A stretch of 64,000 bases of DNA from assembly GCA_029204225.1 (NCBI GenBank), contig CM055111.1:11727697-11791696 (forward strand), given 5' to 3'. The notes under the pieces are model-generated. The model did not search any database and was not told the DNA's origin. It was given only the letters and a program-made list of their open reading frames with translations. This document shows, piece after piece, positions 15,689 through 27,230 of the stretch. The position numbers and the translations under genes are program-made. Positions within the stretch are counted from its first letter, which is position 1, and each line of letters begins with the position of its first letter. This DNA is from Diphasiastrum complanatum. Lineage: Eukaryota > Streptophyta > Lycopodiopsida > Lycopodiales > Lycopodiaceae.

Positions 15689-18600
15689 TATACTGCATCT
15701 TAGGATCAGTATGAATGCTTCATGGAAGTCTAATTGATGGTTTAAGACTGTTGGTAGCATCAATTTTGAGCTTGGGGAGGTGTTTGCACGTTTGTGCATG
15801 ATTCCTTCTTGTGAAGTGCGCCCTACTACAGATTTTTGGCAGCTCTGATCTCGCACATGTGAAGCTTAGGTGGCAAGATGATGTGGCAAGAATCTTGCTC
15901 ACTTGGTCTCCCTCTGTACTAAGCTTTACAGCACCCAATTTGGTGTCTTGTAGCCAAAGTTATGATCATATGAAGTTTTGCAGTTTTGTGAGTAAAATTG
16001 GCAAAATTTGGAATTGTTCTGATTGCATGCCAGTCATTTCCCTAATTTGTAGTACTGTGTTTGCATGGATTAGTTGCATGTTGATTCTCAGAGTGATTCT
16101 GACATGCATGAGGAATTTACAATCGATTTGAGTGGTCATACGCATGTGGTCTGACAGTTGGGTCACAAATCAATGTTAATGGCTGACAAATTCCGTAAAA
16201 CTGAAGTTTAAGTAAAAAATTCCGTAATGACGTTTATGACTGATGTAGTGTGCTTTGCATGCCAGTTTGACATTGGGTTAGTAACATTAGGAATCAGAGA
16301 GTGTTTCAATTTTTTCGATTCCGATTGCCTTATAAACTAATAATATTTTCGTCAGAATTTTTGAATTACGTAAAATAAAGCAAATTGTGAGTTTTCCGAA
16401 AAAAATCAAAATTTCGGTCATTTTTTTTTCGTTATCTATGGAATCAGTTTAGATTAATGAATTGATTAAACTGAGTTTATCAGTCAGAGTTGATCACAGT
16501 GTTTTCACTAAGTCTAAATTATTTCTCGGTGATAGATAAGTTAAAATTGACAGAAGGAACCGCAATGAATTGTCGACAGTTTTTACTGTGTTGTCATTTT
16601 TTAACTTTGGAGTTGGGAAAGCCCAGATTGAAAGTTAAAATTTGATTTTTTTTTTTGTTGAATTCCCATTTGATAATTGGAAATCAATTACTTGTCTGAT
16701 AAGTTTTTAAATTGATGTTGATCGATAGAAATCAGTCAAGTGAACGTTTGTGCAAGATACTCGTTAAATTTGATTAAAATCGTCAAACAATATGAAATAA
16801 CCAGATTGGATGAGTGGCAATAGTATTCTTTATCTTGTAAGTAAATATGACATGATACGGTTCAAGAATTACTGAAATCCTATAGATGGGATTTCCATTC
16901 ATGTAATTTCATGTTTGGATAGGTTTTGTCAATATTAATGGAGTAATGCCAAACCAGTCAATAAAAAAAAAAAGCAGTCCAATTTTATTGGAAATTTTTT
17001 AAAAATAGGAATTACACAACTGATTTCATTTCCAATAAAATCCTATTGGTGAATTATATTCAAAAGATCAGACTAGTATTTTTTCATATACTAGTAAATG
17101 ATTTTTGATATATCAGATATTCAACCCAGGTATAGGACAAAAATGAAATTGTTTTGGATTTTTTCCTACAGTAATTAGTTTTTAAACATTTACTAATGTC
17201 GTTACATCTTCTTGGTATCTTAGCTGAAATAGATTTTCAGGGAACTGAAAATTCTAAGGAGGGAAGAAGAGTGGACATCAGTGGTAGTAAGTGTGATCAG
17301 GAAATATATTTTGTAGTTAAGGTTTTGGTAATCCCTGTAAATAATTGCTTAATACTGGTTATTAATTTTCTAGTTAGAATTCATTCAGATGAATTTGTAT
17401 CTGATATCTTTGTAACCATTGAGTTATCCGCAGTTTTGGATGTCCATTGTGAGGTTTAGAAGTGGAATCTGATATGTGGATTACATTGGATCTGTTAGTT
17501 GACAGAAGCTTGTCCCTAGACTTGATGCATCAGTCGGGTTTCGAAGCTTGTCAATAACTAGAAAGGTTTAGAGTGTAATAGTGAACCATGTTAATTCTTC
17601 TATCTAAGTCACATAATCAAATGTAGATTATGGGTATCCATCTGATAGGCATGCCAGTCATCCAAATAAATGGATTCTCCGGTGTTTGGGAACAAGAGAT
17701 AATATCCTATATGGATTATAGGACAACTAAATGATTAGTGGATCTCTAGAATATCAGACAAGGCGGTTAAGAGTTTTCTGGAAGGAAAAGCTGATGGTAT
17801 GGGACATTAGTAATTTTGGAAAGGAAATTCTAGGACTGTAAAGATCTGATGATCAATGGTGTGTTTTATTACCTAGTCGTGATATGGGAAAGAAGAAAAC
17901 CATTCAATCAAATGTGGGGTATTTTGAGGTTTAATCTAGATCCCAATGTGGTATCTCATTATTTACAAAATCAGAGGCCCTCAAATCTATTTCTTGCTTT
18001 TTTAATTAATCCTTACTTCTTAGTAATTTCTCGAATATAGGATATCAGACTGATTTATATGATTCTTTCCAGCATGAAGTTATTCTTCTGAAGACTGTTA
18101 TGTCATATAAATTACTACTTATAGGAATAGACTTGGAATTCAGATAAATTCTAAGGTTAAAATGTTTCAATTTCTTAAACCATGGAATATCTCTGTTGCA
18201 TAAATGGATTTTGATGGAATAGTAGTTTCTATCACTCAGAGTGAAAATATTTGAAGGAAAAGTCCTGTGTGTAATAGGGTGAATCCTTTAGTGGAAGCAC
18301 TTATTACTGACTTTTCTAAGATTTAGATATTTTCATATATCATCTTTCCAATTAACTTTTATGGAAATTTACAATTTTCTTAAAAGGAGGGGTGAAGTGG
18401 TGGGATAAATTTCTATTTGGGAATCTATTGGTTGCATAGTTTTCGGAAGAGAACCAGCTACGACATAGAAATGAGATTTGGTCTGAAAGTAATTTCGGAC
18501 AGATTCAGAGTAAGATACCTAATTGGAACTTTTCAAAATAAGAGAAATTCTCTAGGGATTGTGTGGACAATCTGGATCTGGAACAAGTTTGGAATTTGAA

Positions 18601-19006
18601 TAATTATCTGTAAGTAGTACAGTAAAAGGTCAAAAGTTACTAATTCCATTTTGACTGGAATAGAAGTAAGTTTGATCAAAATTTAAGTCTAAGAGTTCTA
18701 TATTGGATCAACCTAATCTTAGTTTAAGTACTAGGATCAGAGAGGGGTTAATCAGTGTGAGAATTATGTAATTAGAGGTAAGTGGGATTGGAAAATTGTT
18801 GAGAGTGTATTTTATTCGTCTCAGAGATTTCTCGGATATGTTATTTACTCAAGAGAAATAGAAAATATTTTGTAGCTGGGTTACAAGATCTCATTGAGAT
18901 ATGTGAGTAACATATGTGGGTTCTGGAGGAGTCTGCCAGATAAGAATGTGTTTATTTATTGGGTCATAGTGAGATTATTCTCATATGTGCACGATTAATC
19001 TTGTAT
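15689..19006. other. AT-rich interior of the 10.6-kb insertion, left part
   Basis: 3.3 kb without recognisable protein coding. The longest frame (87 codons at 17196-17459) has no recognisable motif. Composition matches 24261-25617, so the two are best seen as one interior split by the LTR element. Confidence 0.5.
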
Positions 19007-19011
19007 GAATC
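19007..19011. other. Target-site duplication GAATC, left copy
   Basis: GAATC directly before the LTR end TGTAGTGGG. The identical GAATC at 24256-24260 directly follows the other LTR end CCTCCAACA. This is the 5-bp duplication expected of LTR-retrotransposon integration. Confidence 0.85.
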
Positions 19012-19749
19012 TGTAGTGGGTTTTTTTCCTTGCCTAACCTGAATCCAAGAAGATACGGAGTTAGTTGTCACGCGGAGGTTCGTTCCCATGAGAGCGATAG
19101 TATAGTTCAAATTTCAACATGAATGGAGGATCTTAACACTAACATCCATTAACACTAAGCATTAACACTACATCCCTTAACCCTACTTCCATTAACCCTA
19201 AATCCACAACAATGATAGAAGCTTACTCTTCTCTCTCTCCCTTTCTCTCTCACAAAAAGCATAAGAAATAGCAATCCCAATAATGATCAAATCTAACAAT
19301 TAGCAAAATCCAAAGAAAGCATGAGAAATGGAGGAAAAGAGAGGAAAAGCAAGGACATTCATCAATCCATTTCTAAAGAGAACCAATCTGCTTTATTGAA
19401 ATGAGGAAATGAACATGAGGAGCAACTCGAGTTGGTCTCTTTTTATAGTAGAGAGGAGGACCCTGGCCTCTGAATCCTATTGGTCCAGTCTTGCCTCTCT
19501 TTTTATTCAAATTTAAAAAAGTGTGGGAACCATAAAATTGGAGGGAAACCCAACCTTATTCACTAACTTGACATTTAGGCCCTGTGACATTAAAAGTCCC
19601 GCAAAAAGGCCTAAAGTCCTTTTATTAACATTCTAATTAATCAAATAACTATGTGATCATCGGGTTGGACTTACACACACATGGTTCCAAATCCCTCTCA
19701 CTTATTAACTAGGATTAGGGTTGCCTTGGTATCCGCAAGCCCTCCAACA
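19012..19749 (-). repeat. 3' LTR, full length 738 bp
   Basis: Minus-strand LTR from TGTTGGAGGG (19749) to CCCACTACA (19012). It matches 23632-24255 and 53327-54059. It includes TTAACCCTA-like words and a TCTCTCTCTC stretch. Confidence 0.92.
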
Positions 19750-19761
19750 GTATGCCCCACC
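19750..19761 (-). other. Polypurine tract before the 3' LTR
   Basis: Minus-strand GGTGGGGCATAC directly abuts the LTR start TGTTGGAGGG. This is the position and kind of sequence that primes plus-strand DNA synthesis in gypsy-type elements. The reading frame ends only ~38 bases upstream. Confidence 0.65.
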
Positions 19762-19799
19762 AAAACTGGTGGCGGTCCCACGACACCTGCAATATGCAG

Positions 19800-22766
19800 T
19801 TATTGGGGACTTTTATTGGCTTTGTGCCGAATCTTAATTAAATGATACTGCACCTTCTCCATAAAGTCAAGGCGTGCAGTATTGAAATCCAAATTATGCG
19901 GCAGGAAACAACAGTGGGCTCCGGCAATCCACTTGGAAGTTGTCCATGAGGTGAAGCGGGATTCCCAAGAGCCTCCCATCATAGCCGCATGAAAATACAG
20001 TCGAGCAATCGGCAGCTGATCTTTGATTTGCTCTGAGGCCATCGGCTTATTTGGATCAAACGCCAGGGTAGGAAGACAATCGTCCCATTTGGTTGCCACT
20101 GACGCCAACAGAGTTAGATCTTTTGCAAACATTGCCAATTGTCACACCGTTGGATCCGAAGAGTGGACATACTCTCTCTGATATGCCTGTAAGGCCCGGT
20201 GGAAATCCACTGAAATATTCCAGCTGTAAGACTGGTGGATGATTGGCCAATTGGGCATATGGATGGTGATTTTATCCATAGCCAATCCCAAATCTTTCCA
20301 TTTTTGTCTTCGCGGCATTGGCACGTAATAAGGATCTACCCACAACTGGCGAGGGATGGCGACGTAACTCCTAATTGATTCCGGAGTTTTCTCAAAAACC
20401 GTGATTCTCCATGACGGCTGCTCTCCCAGTGCAAGTATTTTGTCCAATTCTTTGTCGGCCTCGATCTCGGAGGTCTTAAATTTGAAAATCCATCCACCAC
20501 GCGAGGACTCATGTGGACGCTGCTTTAGAAGGTCTGGATCTGGTCTTCGACGCTGATGGGCCTTCTGAATAAATGGCTTGTCCTTGATGAGGATGGACCC
20601 GCTTGTACTGCCGGTATAGTTGGCGGTTGATCTGCTAGATCTGGAGCTCCCCCTGGTCCATGCTCGAATCAACCCCTGTATCCATTTGTACAGCTTCTTG
20701 GCGCGAAGGGGAGAATTGCGGCATGACTGGGACACTTGAGCGGTGGCTTCCAACACTTGAGTGGTGGCTTTTTCATAGACGTTGATGGTCTCTTTTTCAT
20801 AGGCGTTGATGGCCTTTTCCAACTCGGTTGAAGCTGCTCCTTTGAACCTATCAAAGCGGCCTTGGAATCCCTGAAGGGCCACTTTGTATGTTTCCACTTT
20901 CGTGAACAAATATGCAATCTCCGTCGGTGTGACTGGATGATCGGGTATTTGTGTTTGCATATATGCATCACGCTCAAGGGTGTTCGCATCCAATTCACCT
21001 TGAAGCCGTGTGCGATCTTGTTCGGCCATTTGTAGTTGCCCCTTCAGCAGCTGCACTTGCTGCTTGGCATCTTGCACTGCCTTATCTACCTGATCATGTG
21101 CGGTTGTCAAGGCATTTTGCAGGGAGCTGATGTAGGTTTCCAAGCGATCAACTTGTTGATGGGCCAATGTCTTTTTGCTTTCAGCCTTTTCTCCATGTTG
21201 CTTGGCTATCTTTACCTCTCGATCCAACTGGACAATTTTTTGGCTAATCAGAGTGTTTTCAGATCCTAAAACAGAGATCCTCTGTTGCATTTCTTTTTTT
21301 TATCCAGCATAGACTGGATCATTTGTCCCAAGGCTTGAAACTAACTCGAGAGCATCACCAGAATCGACAGTCGTGGAGGTGGCAGCAGCAGGAGACCCTG
21401 ATGGTACTGTCCGTGGTAGGCGTGGAATAGGTGCCAAAGTCTCTTCTTCTTCAAAAATATCCTCGTCTTCAAACCCTTCAGGCATCGTGGCGTCGAACTG
21501 CTTTGGTGACTTGACAGCTGTGTCGACCCGAAATGTGGCTGGGCTACCTTGTGTGGGTGGTTGCTGGCTGGCATCTTCAACACCAACAGTAGCTTCACGG
21601 ATATGCCCGAATCCTCTTCTAGGGGATTGGGGTTCAAAGGGTGCTGGGCTCTGGGGCATCTCAAAGATTTCGGTGGCCCCAAGGGGGTCGGAATCATCGA
21701 ACATATCCATGAGGAACTGTGTGTTGGGTGAGGTTGCTTCGGTGTGCGAGGGTGAGGTGGCCTGGGCAGCTGTGATGGGAATGGTAGGCCCAATGGTCAC
21801 AGACTGTCCTTGTATGGGAGCAGAGGTGAGGGAAGCATCAGAGGCGAGGGGAATGAGAAGTTCAGTGTGAACAGCAGCAGGGGGTGGAAGCGCAGCTGAC
21901 GAGGCGGAAGGCGAGTCAGGAATTACGATCTCGCTGCGTGGATGACGATGACTATGAGAACTTGAGGCCTGGTGAGATGACTCGGCTGGTGCTTCTTCGT
22001 AAACCGAAAGCACAGAATCCAAGTGGAAGCCATGGATTCTGTTTTCTAAGTGAGAAGCGGCTAAGAGGGACAATAGAGAGCCAGTGGCGAACTGCTGCTT
22101 TGTATTGGCCTTAATAGCTCGCTTGAGCTCATCAGAAACAGTCTTAAACCAGTTATATGGTTCAAGAGGGGCTTTGGCCAACTTGATGTGGGACTCCACT
22201 ATCTTGTGAAGGATTTGAGATGTGATGCAGTCTTTTCTGAGGTTGCCAACCATCAGGAAATGACTCAACAATTGGGCAGCGGCGTGGATGGAAGGCTCAG
22301 TGATGGCTTCCAGAAGGTAACCATCATTAGTCCAATGCAAATCATTGGTGAGGTCAATGTATGGCTTGATGGCCTGTTTGGTGTGCTTGTGATTGGGTGA
22401 GGGGTGCGTACCGGATGAGATTCCTATAGCTGCAAGTGTGGCCTCAATGACGTGCGCCTTGTGTGCGGCTCCTTGGAAGGTGATGTAAAACTTGGATTTC
22501 TCTTCCTTCCACGTACTGAAGGCAAGAGTGATGAAATCCATATTGATGCGTCCCGAAAAGGCTCTCTCATGAATACCCATTGCAGTAAGTAGAGGCTCCA
22601 CAAGGGTCATCCACTGAGTGACCATGCTTGTACTAGGAAGAATCATGATGTCCATTGCAGATGGGACATCACGATGGATAGTATAGTGCGGAGACTGGGA
22701 AATATCGGTAGAAGACATGATGATCAGAAAGGAATTATAACCGCGTGAGAATGTATCAGAAGGCAA
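19800..22766 (-). pseudogene. Large ORF of unknown function in LTR element (two in-frame stops)
   Basis: Three segments (22766-21300, 488 codons; 21290-20142, 382; 20138-19800, 112) lie in one frame. They are separated only by TAA at 21300-21302 and TGA at 20142-20144, so the ancestral product was about 988 residues. Residues 1-250 look globular and predict no motif I know. About 255-480 is Ser/Pro/Ala/Thr-rich with acidic runs (EDEDIFEEEE). About 493-610 is strongly coiled coil. The repeat INAYEKE/INVYEKA follows, then a Trp-rich C-terminal domain (WRITVFEKTPESIRSYV, GGSWESRFTSWTTSKWIAG). It may be a gag-like or extra plant transposon ORF, but zinc knuckle, protease and polymerase are absent. 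The first ATG is at 22766; MSSTDISQ at 22718 is an alternative start. Confidence 0.8.
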
Positions 22767-23631
22767 TGCAAGAAATTTAAAGGCTTTGGTCGCAAGAAAA
22801 ATTCACAAGAGCTTCGCTAGCACAAGTGAGGAATGAATCGAATTCAGCCAACTTATAGGTGAATTTGGTGGGTCCATTACACTGAATAGTAGTTGGGCTG
22901 ATCAGTTCTGAACAAAAATTTGTAGGCATGTACAGTACTGTAAAAATAGGCTATAAAAATCTCGGCGAAGGTTTCTAGGGATCTGAACCTATCAAGCGAA
23001 CATTTTTCAGGGCTGGCGAAGGATGAACCTTCGCCCAGGAGGGTCCTTCGTCCAAGTACTGTCATAAATGCTTTTTTCCACAATCTGAACCTATGGACAA
23101 CCTAATTTTGACATTTTAAGATCATCTAGCAGGTCGACGAAGGTTCATAATGACGTTATAATGCTCGGCGAAGGTTCCCAAAATGGCATATCACTGAACA
23201 TTCGCCTGACTCAAAAATTGAATTTTCTCTTGTCAAAAACCTTCGCCCACCTCAATTTAGATAAATCAAGGGTGGATGTACAGTCTGAAAGCTCAGCAAA
23301 GGTTTTTGATACTGTATTGGCCAAATCGACCCAAAATAGTGGTTTTCTAAGTCATTTTCCATAAACATACTGTGCTTCCGTTTCCTTATGCTGATGACTT
23401 CTTGACTTTTGCTCATCAGTCTTTCTTTATTTTTTTTTAAGTGTCTTTTTTCAAAAAAAGTCAGCAAATTAAATACTAAAAACAAAAAATTCAAAACAAA
23501 TAAAATGAAAAAAATATATTGAGATCAGACTTGCTGAACTGGCGGAGCAGGCTATCGAAACTTGCGTAATCGGCTGCCATTTACCGGAGTATCAAATCGT
23601 TTCCCATCCAAGTGCTCAAGAATTATTGTGC
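22767..23631 (-). promoter_or_regulatory. Leader of the LTR element with repeated AACCTTCGYCGAG motif
   Basis: Between the 5' LTR and the ORF. From 22961 to 23305 it carries about nine copies or variants of AACCTTCGCCGAG (shown on the plus strand as CTCGGCGAAGGTT), some in each orientation. Examples lie at 22961-22974, 23013-23022, 23025-23036, 23132-23146, 23164-23177 and 23238-23249. Related copies occur in the leader of the gypsy element at 51.07 kb. A role in RNA packaging, dimerisation or translation is a guess. The primer site expected at the right end is missing. Confidence 0.6.
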
Positions 23632-24255
23632 AGGATCTTAACACTAACATCCATTAACACTAAGCATTAACACTACATCCATTAATCCTACTTCCATTAA
23701 CCCTAAATCCACAACAATGATAGAAGCTTACTCTTCTCTCTCTCCCTTTCTCTCTCACAAAAAGCATAAGAAATAGCAATCCCAATAATGATCAGATCCA
23801 ACAATTAGCAAAATCCAAAGAAAGCATGAGAAATGGAGGAAAAGAGAGGAAAAGCAAGGACATTCATCAATCTATTTCTAAAGAGAACCAATCTGCTTTA
23901 TTGAAATGAGGACATGAACATGAGGAGCAACTCAAGTTGGTCCCTTTTTATAGTAGAGAGAAGGACCCTGGCCTCTGAATCCTATTGGTCCAGTCTTGCC
24001 TCTCGTTTTATTCAAATTTAAAAAAGTGTGGGAACTATCAAAATTGGAAGGAAACCCAACTTTATTCACTAACTTGACATTTAGGCCCTGCGACATTAAA
24101 AGTCTTGCAAAAAGGCCTAAAGTCCTTTTATTAACATTCTAATTAATCAAATAACTATGTGATCATCGGGTTGGACTTACACACACAGGGTGCCAAATCC
24201 CTCTCACTTATTAACTAGAGTTAGGGTTGCCTTGGGATCCGCAAACCCTCCAACA
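23632..24255 (-). repeat. 5' LTR, truncated to 624 bp
   Basis: Matches the 3' LTR from its start TGTTGGAGGG (24255) but stops at 23632, about 120 bases short. The lost portion includes the LTR end and primer site, indicating a deletion in this copy. Confidence 0.9.
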
Positions 24256-24260
24256 GAATC
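24256..24260. other. Target-site duplication GAATC, right copy
   Basis: Partner of 19007-19011. Confidence 0.85.
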
Positions 24261-25617
24261 TACTGTGTTATCCTAGTTACTAAGGTTATCTGGTGCACTT
24301 AACCTAGTCGGTGAACATAAGCATATGATCAAGTATTGTTTTGATAAAGACTTGCAGAGTTAACAAATCTTTGTATAGAAGATTTATGGATTAACTTATA
24401 AACGATTTGGGTAAGGATCTAAATGTGTTGTTATACTAGTATAATTGAATTCTTCACCTAGACATTTGAGATTTCTGAATCATTGGCAATTAACTCGAGT
24501 AGTTGATTACTCCAGAGTGAAGTTAATTGGTAAAACAATCAGTGTGAAGTGGATTCATTGAGAACTGATGGTTTTGAATTATATTGCTTGTAAGGCGCAT
24601 GATTAGTGAATCATTTGGGTTCATCAGTTAAAATTGTGTGCATTGGATATACAATATTCTTGGGATGGAGTATTCCTTAGCTAAGAAATAGACTCAGCTC
24701 ATTAGTGATTGTATCCCAAAGAGCTCAAATGGATAACGAATCATAATGAATCCAAGAATAACAATTGAATTGATATTCAGCAGGACTTTGGGTATCTAGA
24801 TGTGATTCTAGATTGTAATCTAAAGTTTTTGTAGTTGAAGATGATTGTCATTTTGGTATGCGTTCAATTTTTAATTACCAGTGATTTATAGACCTTGAAT
24901 CTTGCACTTCAGTTTAAGAATTCTGATTGAAAAATATTTTTAAATCCAGTATTTTCTTAGTGGAAAGATTTTGGAATGATTCTTACTTTTCTTGAGTTAT
25001 GTGGGACATATACTCCAGTATCTTGTAAATGATTAAGTATGATTTGGATTTCAGGAAATTATGATTGGCTGATCATATGAATCTAAATATTTATGGTTGA
25101 CAAATCATAAATAGATACTTAATTATTATTAGAGGATTATAAGAAATTGTAATGATTTTTAAGTGTGATGATTAATTCTTGATCTACTATTTGAGTAAAA
25201 ATTCAAATCAGTGTTTTTGAATCTCGCTACTCCGGTGTTATATTTGAGGACCTATGGATCTCACAGATATTCTCACAAGATAAGTTATCTTATTCGTGGA
25301 GAATTTAATTATCTAGTGAATGTTATTCTACTACAGTTTATGGTCTACAGATGCTTGAGTACAATTATTCATCTGATTGGATCTCCAGTTATCATAGAAG
25401 ACAGATAAGTCTATTAAGATGAATGAATGCTATTTTCTTGCATTTGGTGCTAGAAACAGGAGCATTTAACTCAAAAGAGTTGAGTTTTCCTATATCTTAA
25501 TGATTCTCCTAGAGATTCTAATTGAATGAATTATCATATCTTAGAATTTAGATTCTAAGAATATTTGTATTTATCTCTGAGTACCTGTTTGATATGAACA
25601 CACTAAATGGAGTTTAG
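24261..25617. other. AT-rich interior of the 10.6-kb insertion, right part
   Basis: No coding or structural signal identified; continues the composition of 15689-19006. Confidence 0.45.
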
Positions 25618-25821
25618 ACAAGGTTTGAGACAGTGTATGCATGTGTAGAGTTATCAGTAGCAATTCTATGAATAGGTGGTCCATGCTGAGGACTCTATTC
25701 TAGGTGAATCTATGTATAGGGAACTTAGGGCTATGCATGGCTATGTGCCCAGGATGCTTATGGCTCCATAAGAAGAGGCCAGACTCACCCTACTTCTCAT
25801 TGTGATCATGGATTCATTGCC
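25618..25821 (+). repeat. 204-bp direct repeat, right copy
   Basis: Partner of 15485-15688. It is followed by a further 179 bases of unmatched sequence before the insertion ends at 26000. Confidence 0.9.
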
Positions 25822-26005
25822 AGGGTTCCACTCTACATTCATGCCTCTCGTTCCTTGGCTTGGGGGTGAAGCTTTTAGAGTTGATTGGTTGCTTTTACTT
25901 GGTTGGGTGGTTGCTCCATAGTGTGTTTTCCATTGTGTTTTGTCTTGTAAGCAGAATTTTAGGGATCTTCCCTTATACTAATATTGTGATGCGCCGAGGA
26001 GACCA

Positions 26006-27230
26006 AACTATCCAACCATAGTCTTTGGCACAAAAGACGTGGTCACATCAACTCAAAGTCCATGGAGGTCATGTGCAAGGAGGAGCTTGCCTTAGGACTT
26101 CCAAGATCCTTGGCAAAAGAGGAGAAAGTATGTGAAGCATGTGCTCTCTCAATAGCACATAAGAAGCCCTTCTCAAGTTCAATCACAAAGACAACTCATC
26201 AACTTGAGTTGATCCACTCGAATGTACACTTTGCAAGTAGGAGATGCCACCATGTTTGTTACATTCATAGATGATTACTCAAGGTTTTGTTGGGTATTCT
26301 TACTTTCATCTAAAGCACAAGTATTTGAAAGCTTTCTTAAGTTCAAAGCATTTGTTGAGAAGCATCTTGCTCACAAGATCAAAACTTTTAGAAGTGATAA
26401 TGGTGGAGAATAAATCTCCAATGCTTTTAAAGATTTTTGTGATCAAGAAGGGATTAAAAAAGAATTATCTTGTCCCTACACCCCACAACAAAATGGGGTA
26501 GCCGAGAGGAGGAATAGGACATTGTGTGTTGGATGCATTTGCTATGTGCATACACCTTTGGAGAAAAGGACCAAGGAAGATCCATCATCAATCAAAGGTA
26601 TTATGCTCGGGTATGGCAAAGCAAGCAAGGGATATAAGGTATACATTCCATCTTCCAACAAGTTTGTGGTTTCTAGAGATATCATTTTTGATGAGGATAA
26701 TATGCATAAACTTGTTGATGCTCAATCAAATCACCTATCAAGAGGGAGGTGGCCGAGGATCAAGATGTCATAGATCTTGAGGAGGAGCTAGAGCCGAGTG
26801 AACCAATCACTCCAAGAAGATCATCAAGGGTAAGACTGGAGCCATTGAGACTCACATACCAAAGGGGAAGCAAGCCAAGGGTAATCCATCTTCATCCTTT
26901 GCACTCATTTCGAGTTTTGAAGAACCTTCATGTGTAGAAGATGCATTGAGTTCAAAGGAATGGTTTCAAGCTATGATAGATGAATATAATGCTTTGATGG
27001 AGAATGGCACATGGATCCTTGTTGATAGACCTCTTAAGAATGTGATTGGATGTAAATGGGTTTTTATGCTAAAACTCAATATGGATGGAAGTGTAAGCAA
27101 ACACAAGGAAAAGTTAGTTGCCAAAGGATATGCTCAAGCAAAGGTCATAGATTTTGAAGAAACTTTTGCACCCGAGGCAAAGATGGTCACAATAAGATTA
27201 CTTCTTGCACTTTCTTCACATTTGCATAGT
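26006..27230 (+). pseudogene. Ty1/copia integrase and N-terminal reverse transcriptase
   Basis: Continuation of the split copia element. It gives SLWHKRRGHINSK, then CEACALSIAHKKPF (integrase HHCC finger), FIDDYSRFCWVF (first catalytic Asp), FRSDNGGE (second) and a TAA stop. YTPQQNGVAERRNRTL with the catalytic Glu follows. An internal deletion then joins NRTL directly to CYVHTPLEKR, losing roughly 55-60 residues of the integrase C-terminal core. MLGYGKASKGYKVY, the linker PRRSSRV and the RT start NGTWILVD, IGCKWVFMLK, KLVAKGYAQ and FAPEAKMVTIRLLLAL are seen. The element is cut off at about 27230, before the RT catalytic residues. Confidence 0.88.

Larger units (their letters stand above)
19012..24255 (-). 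mobile_element. Non-autonomous LTR retrotransposon with one private large ORF
   Basis: The element lies on the minus strand: 5' LTR (24255 to 23632), ~0.87-kb leader, one ~988-codon reading frame with two stops, purine-rich tract, 3' LTR (19749 to 19012), all within a perfect GAATC duplication. LTR ends are TGTTGGAGGG and CCCACTACA. There is no protease, RT, RNase H or integrase, so movement must have been driven by another element. The LTRs differ at about two dozen of ~620 aligned bases by eye, so insertion is not very recent. The end of the 5' LTR and the primer site have been deleted. A relative at 53327-54059 keeps that junction and shows a gypsy-type primer site. Confidence 0.85.
15363..26000. 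mobile_element. 10.6-kb insertion into copia, type unknown, flanked by GACCA
   Basis: The copia reading is interrupted exactly here, and GACCA is present on both sides (15358-15362 and 26001-26005), as a 5-bp target duplication would be. Without the nested LTR element (19012-24255 plus its duplication) the insertion is about 5.4 kb, AT-rich and without substantial reading frames. It carries a 204-bp direct repeat near both ends (15485-15688, 25618-25821). The termini are GTAAGTAGG and CGCCGAGGA, not the TG/CA of LTR elements, and are not inverted repeats. A large LTR derivative with damaged ends is the likeliest class; a different transposon type is possible. Confidence 0.6.

Noticed and set aside
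19140-19210. Interstitial telomere-like TTAACCCTA repeats
   Set aside because: They are part of an LTR found three times and vary in spacing; not a telomeric array.
21373-21870. 165-codon plus-strand frame opposite the large ORF
   Set aside because: Shadow of the S/P/A-rich minus-strand frame; low-complexity Gly/Ser/Val composition without motifs.
15363-26000. Helitron
   Set aside because: No CTRR-hairpin 3' end, no Rep/helicase, and the 5-bp flanking duplication argues against it.
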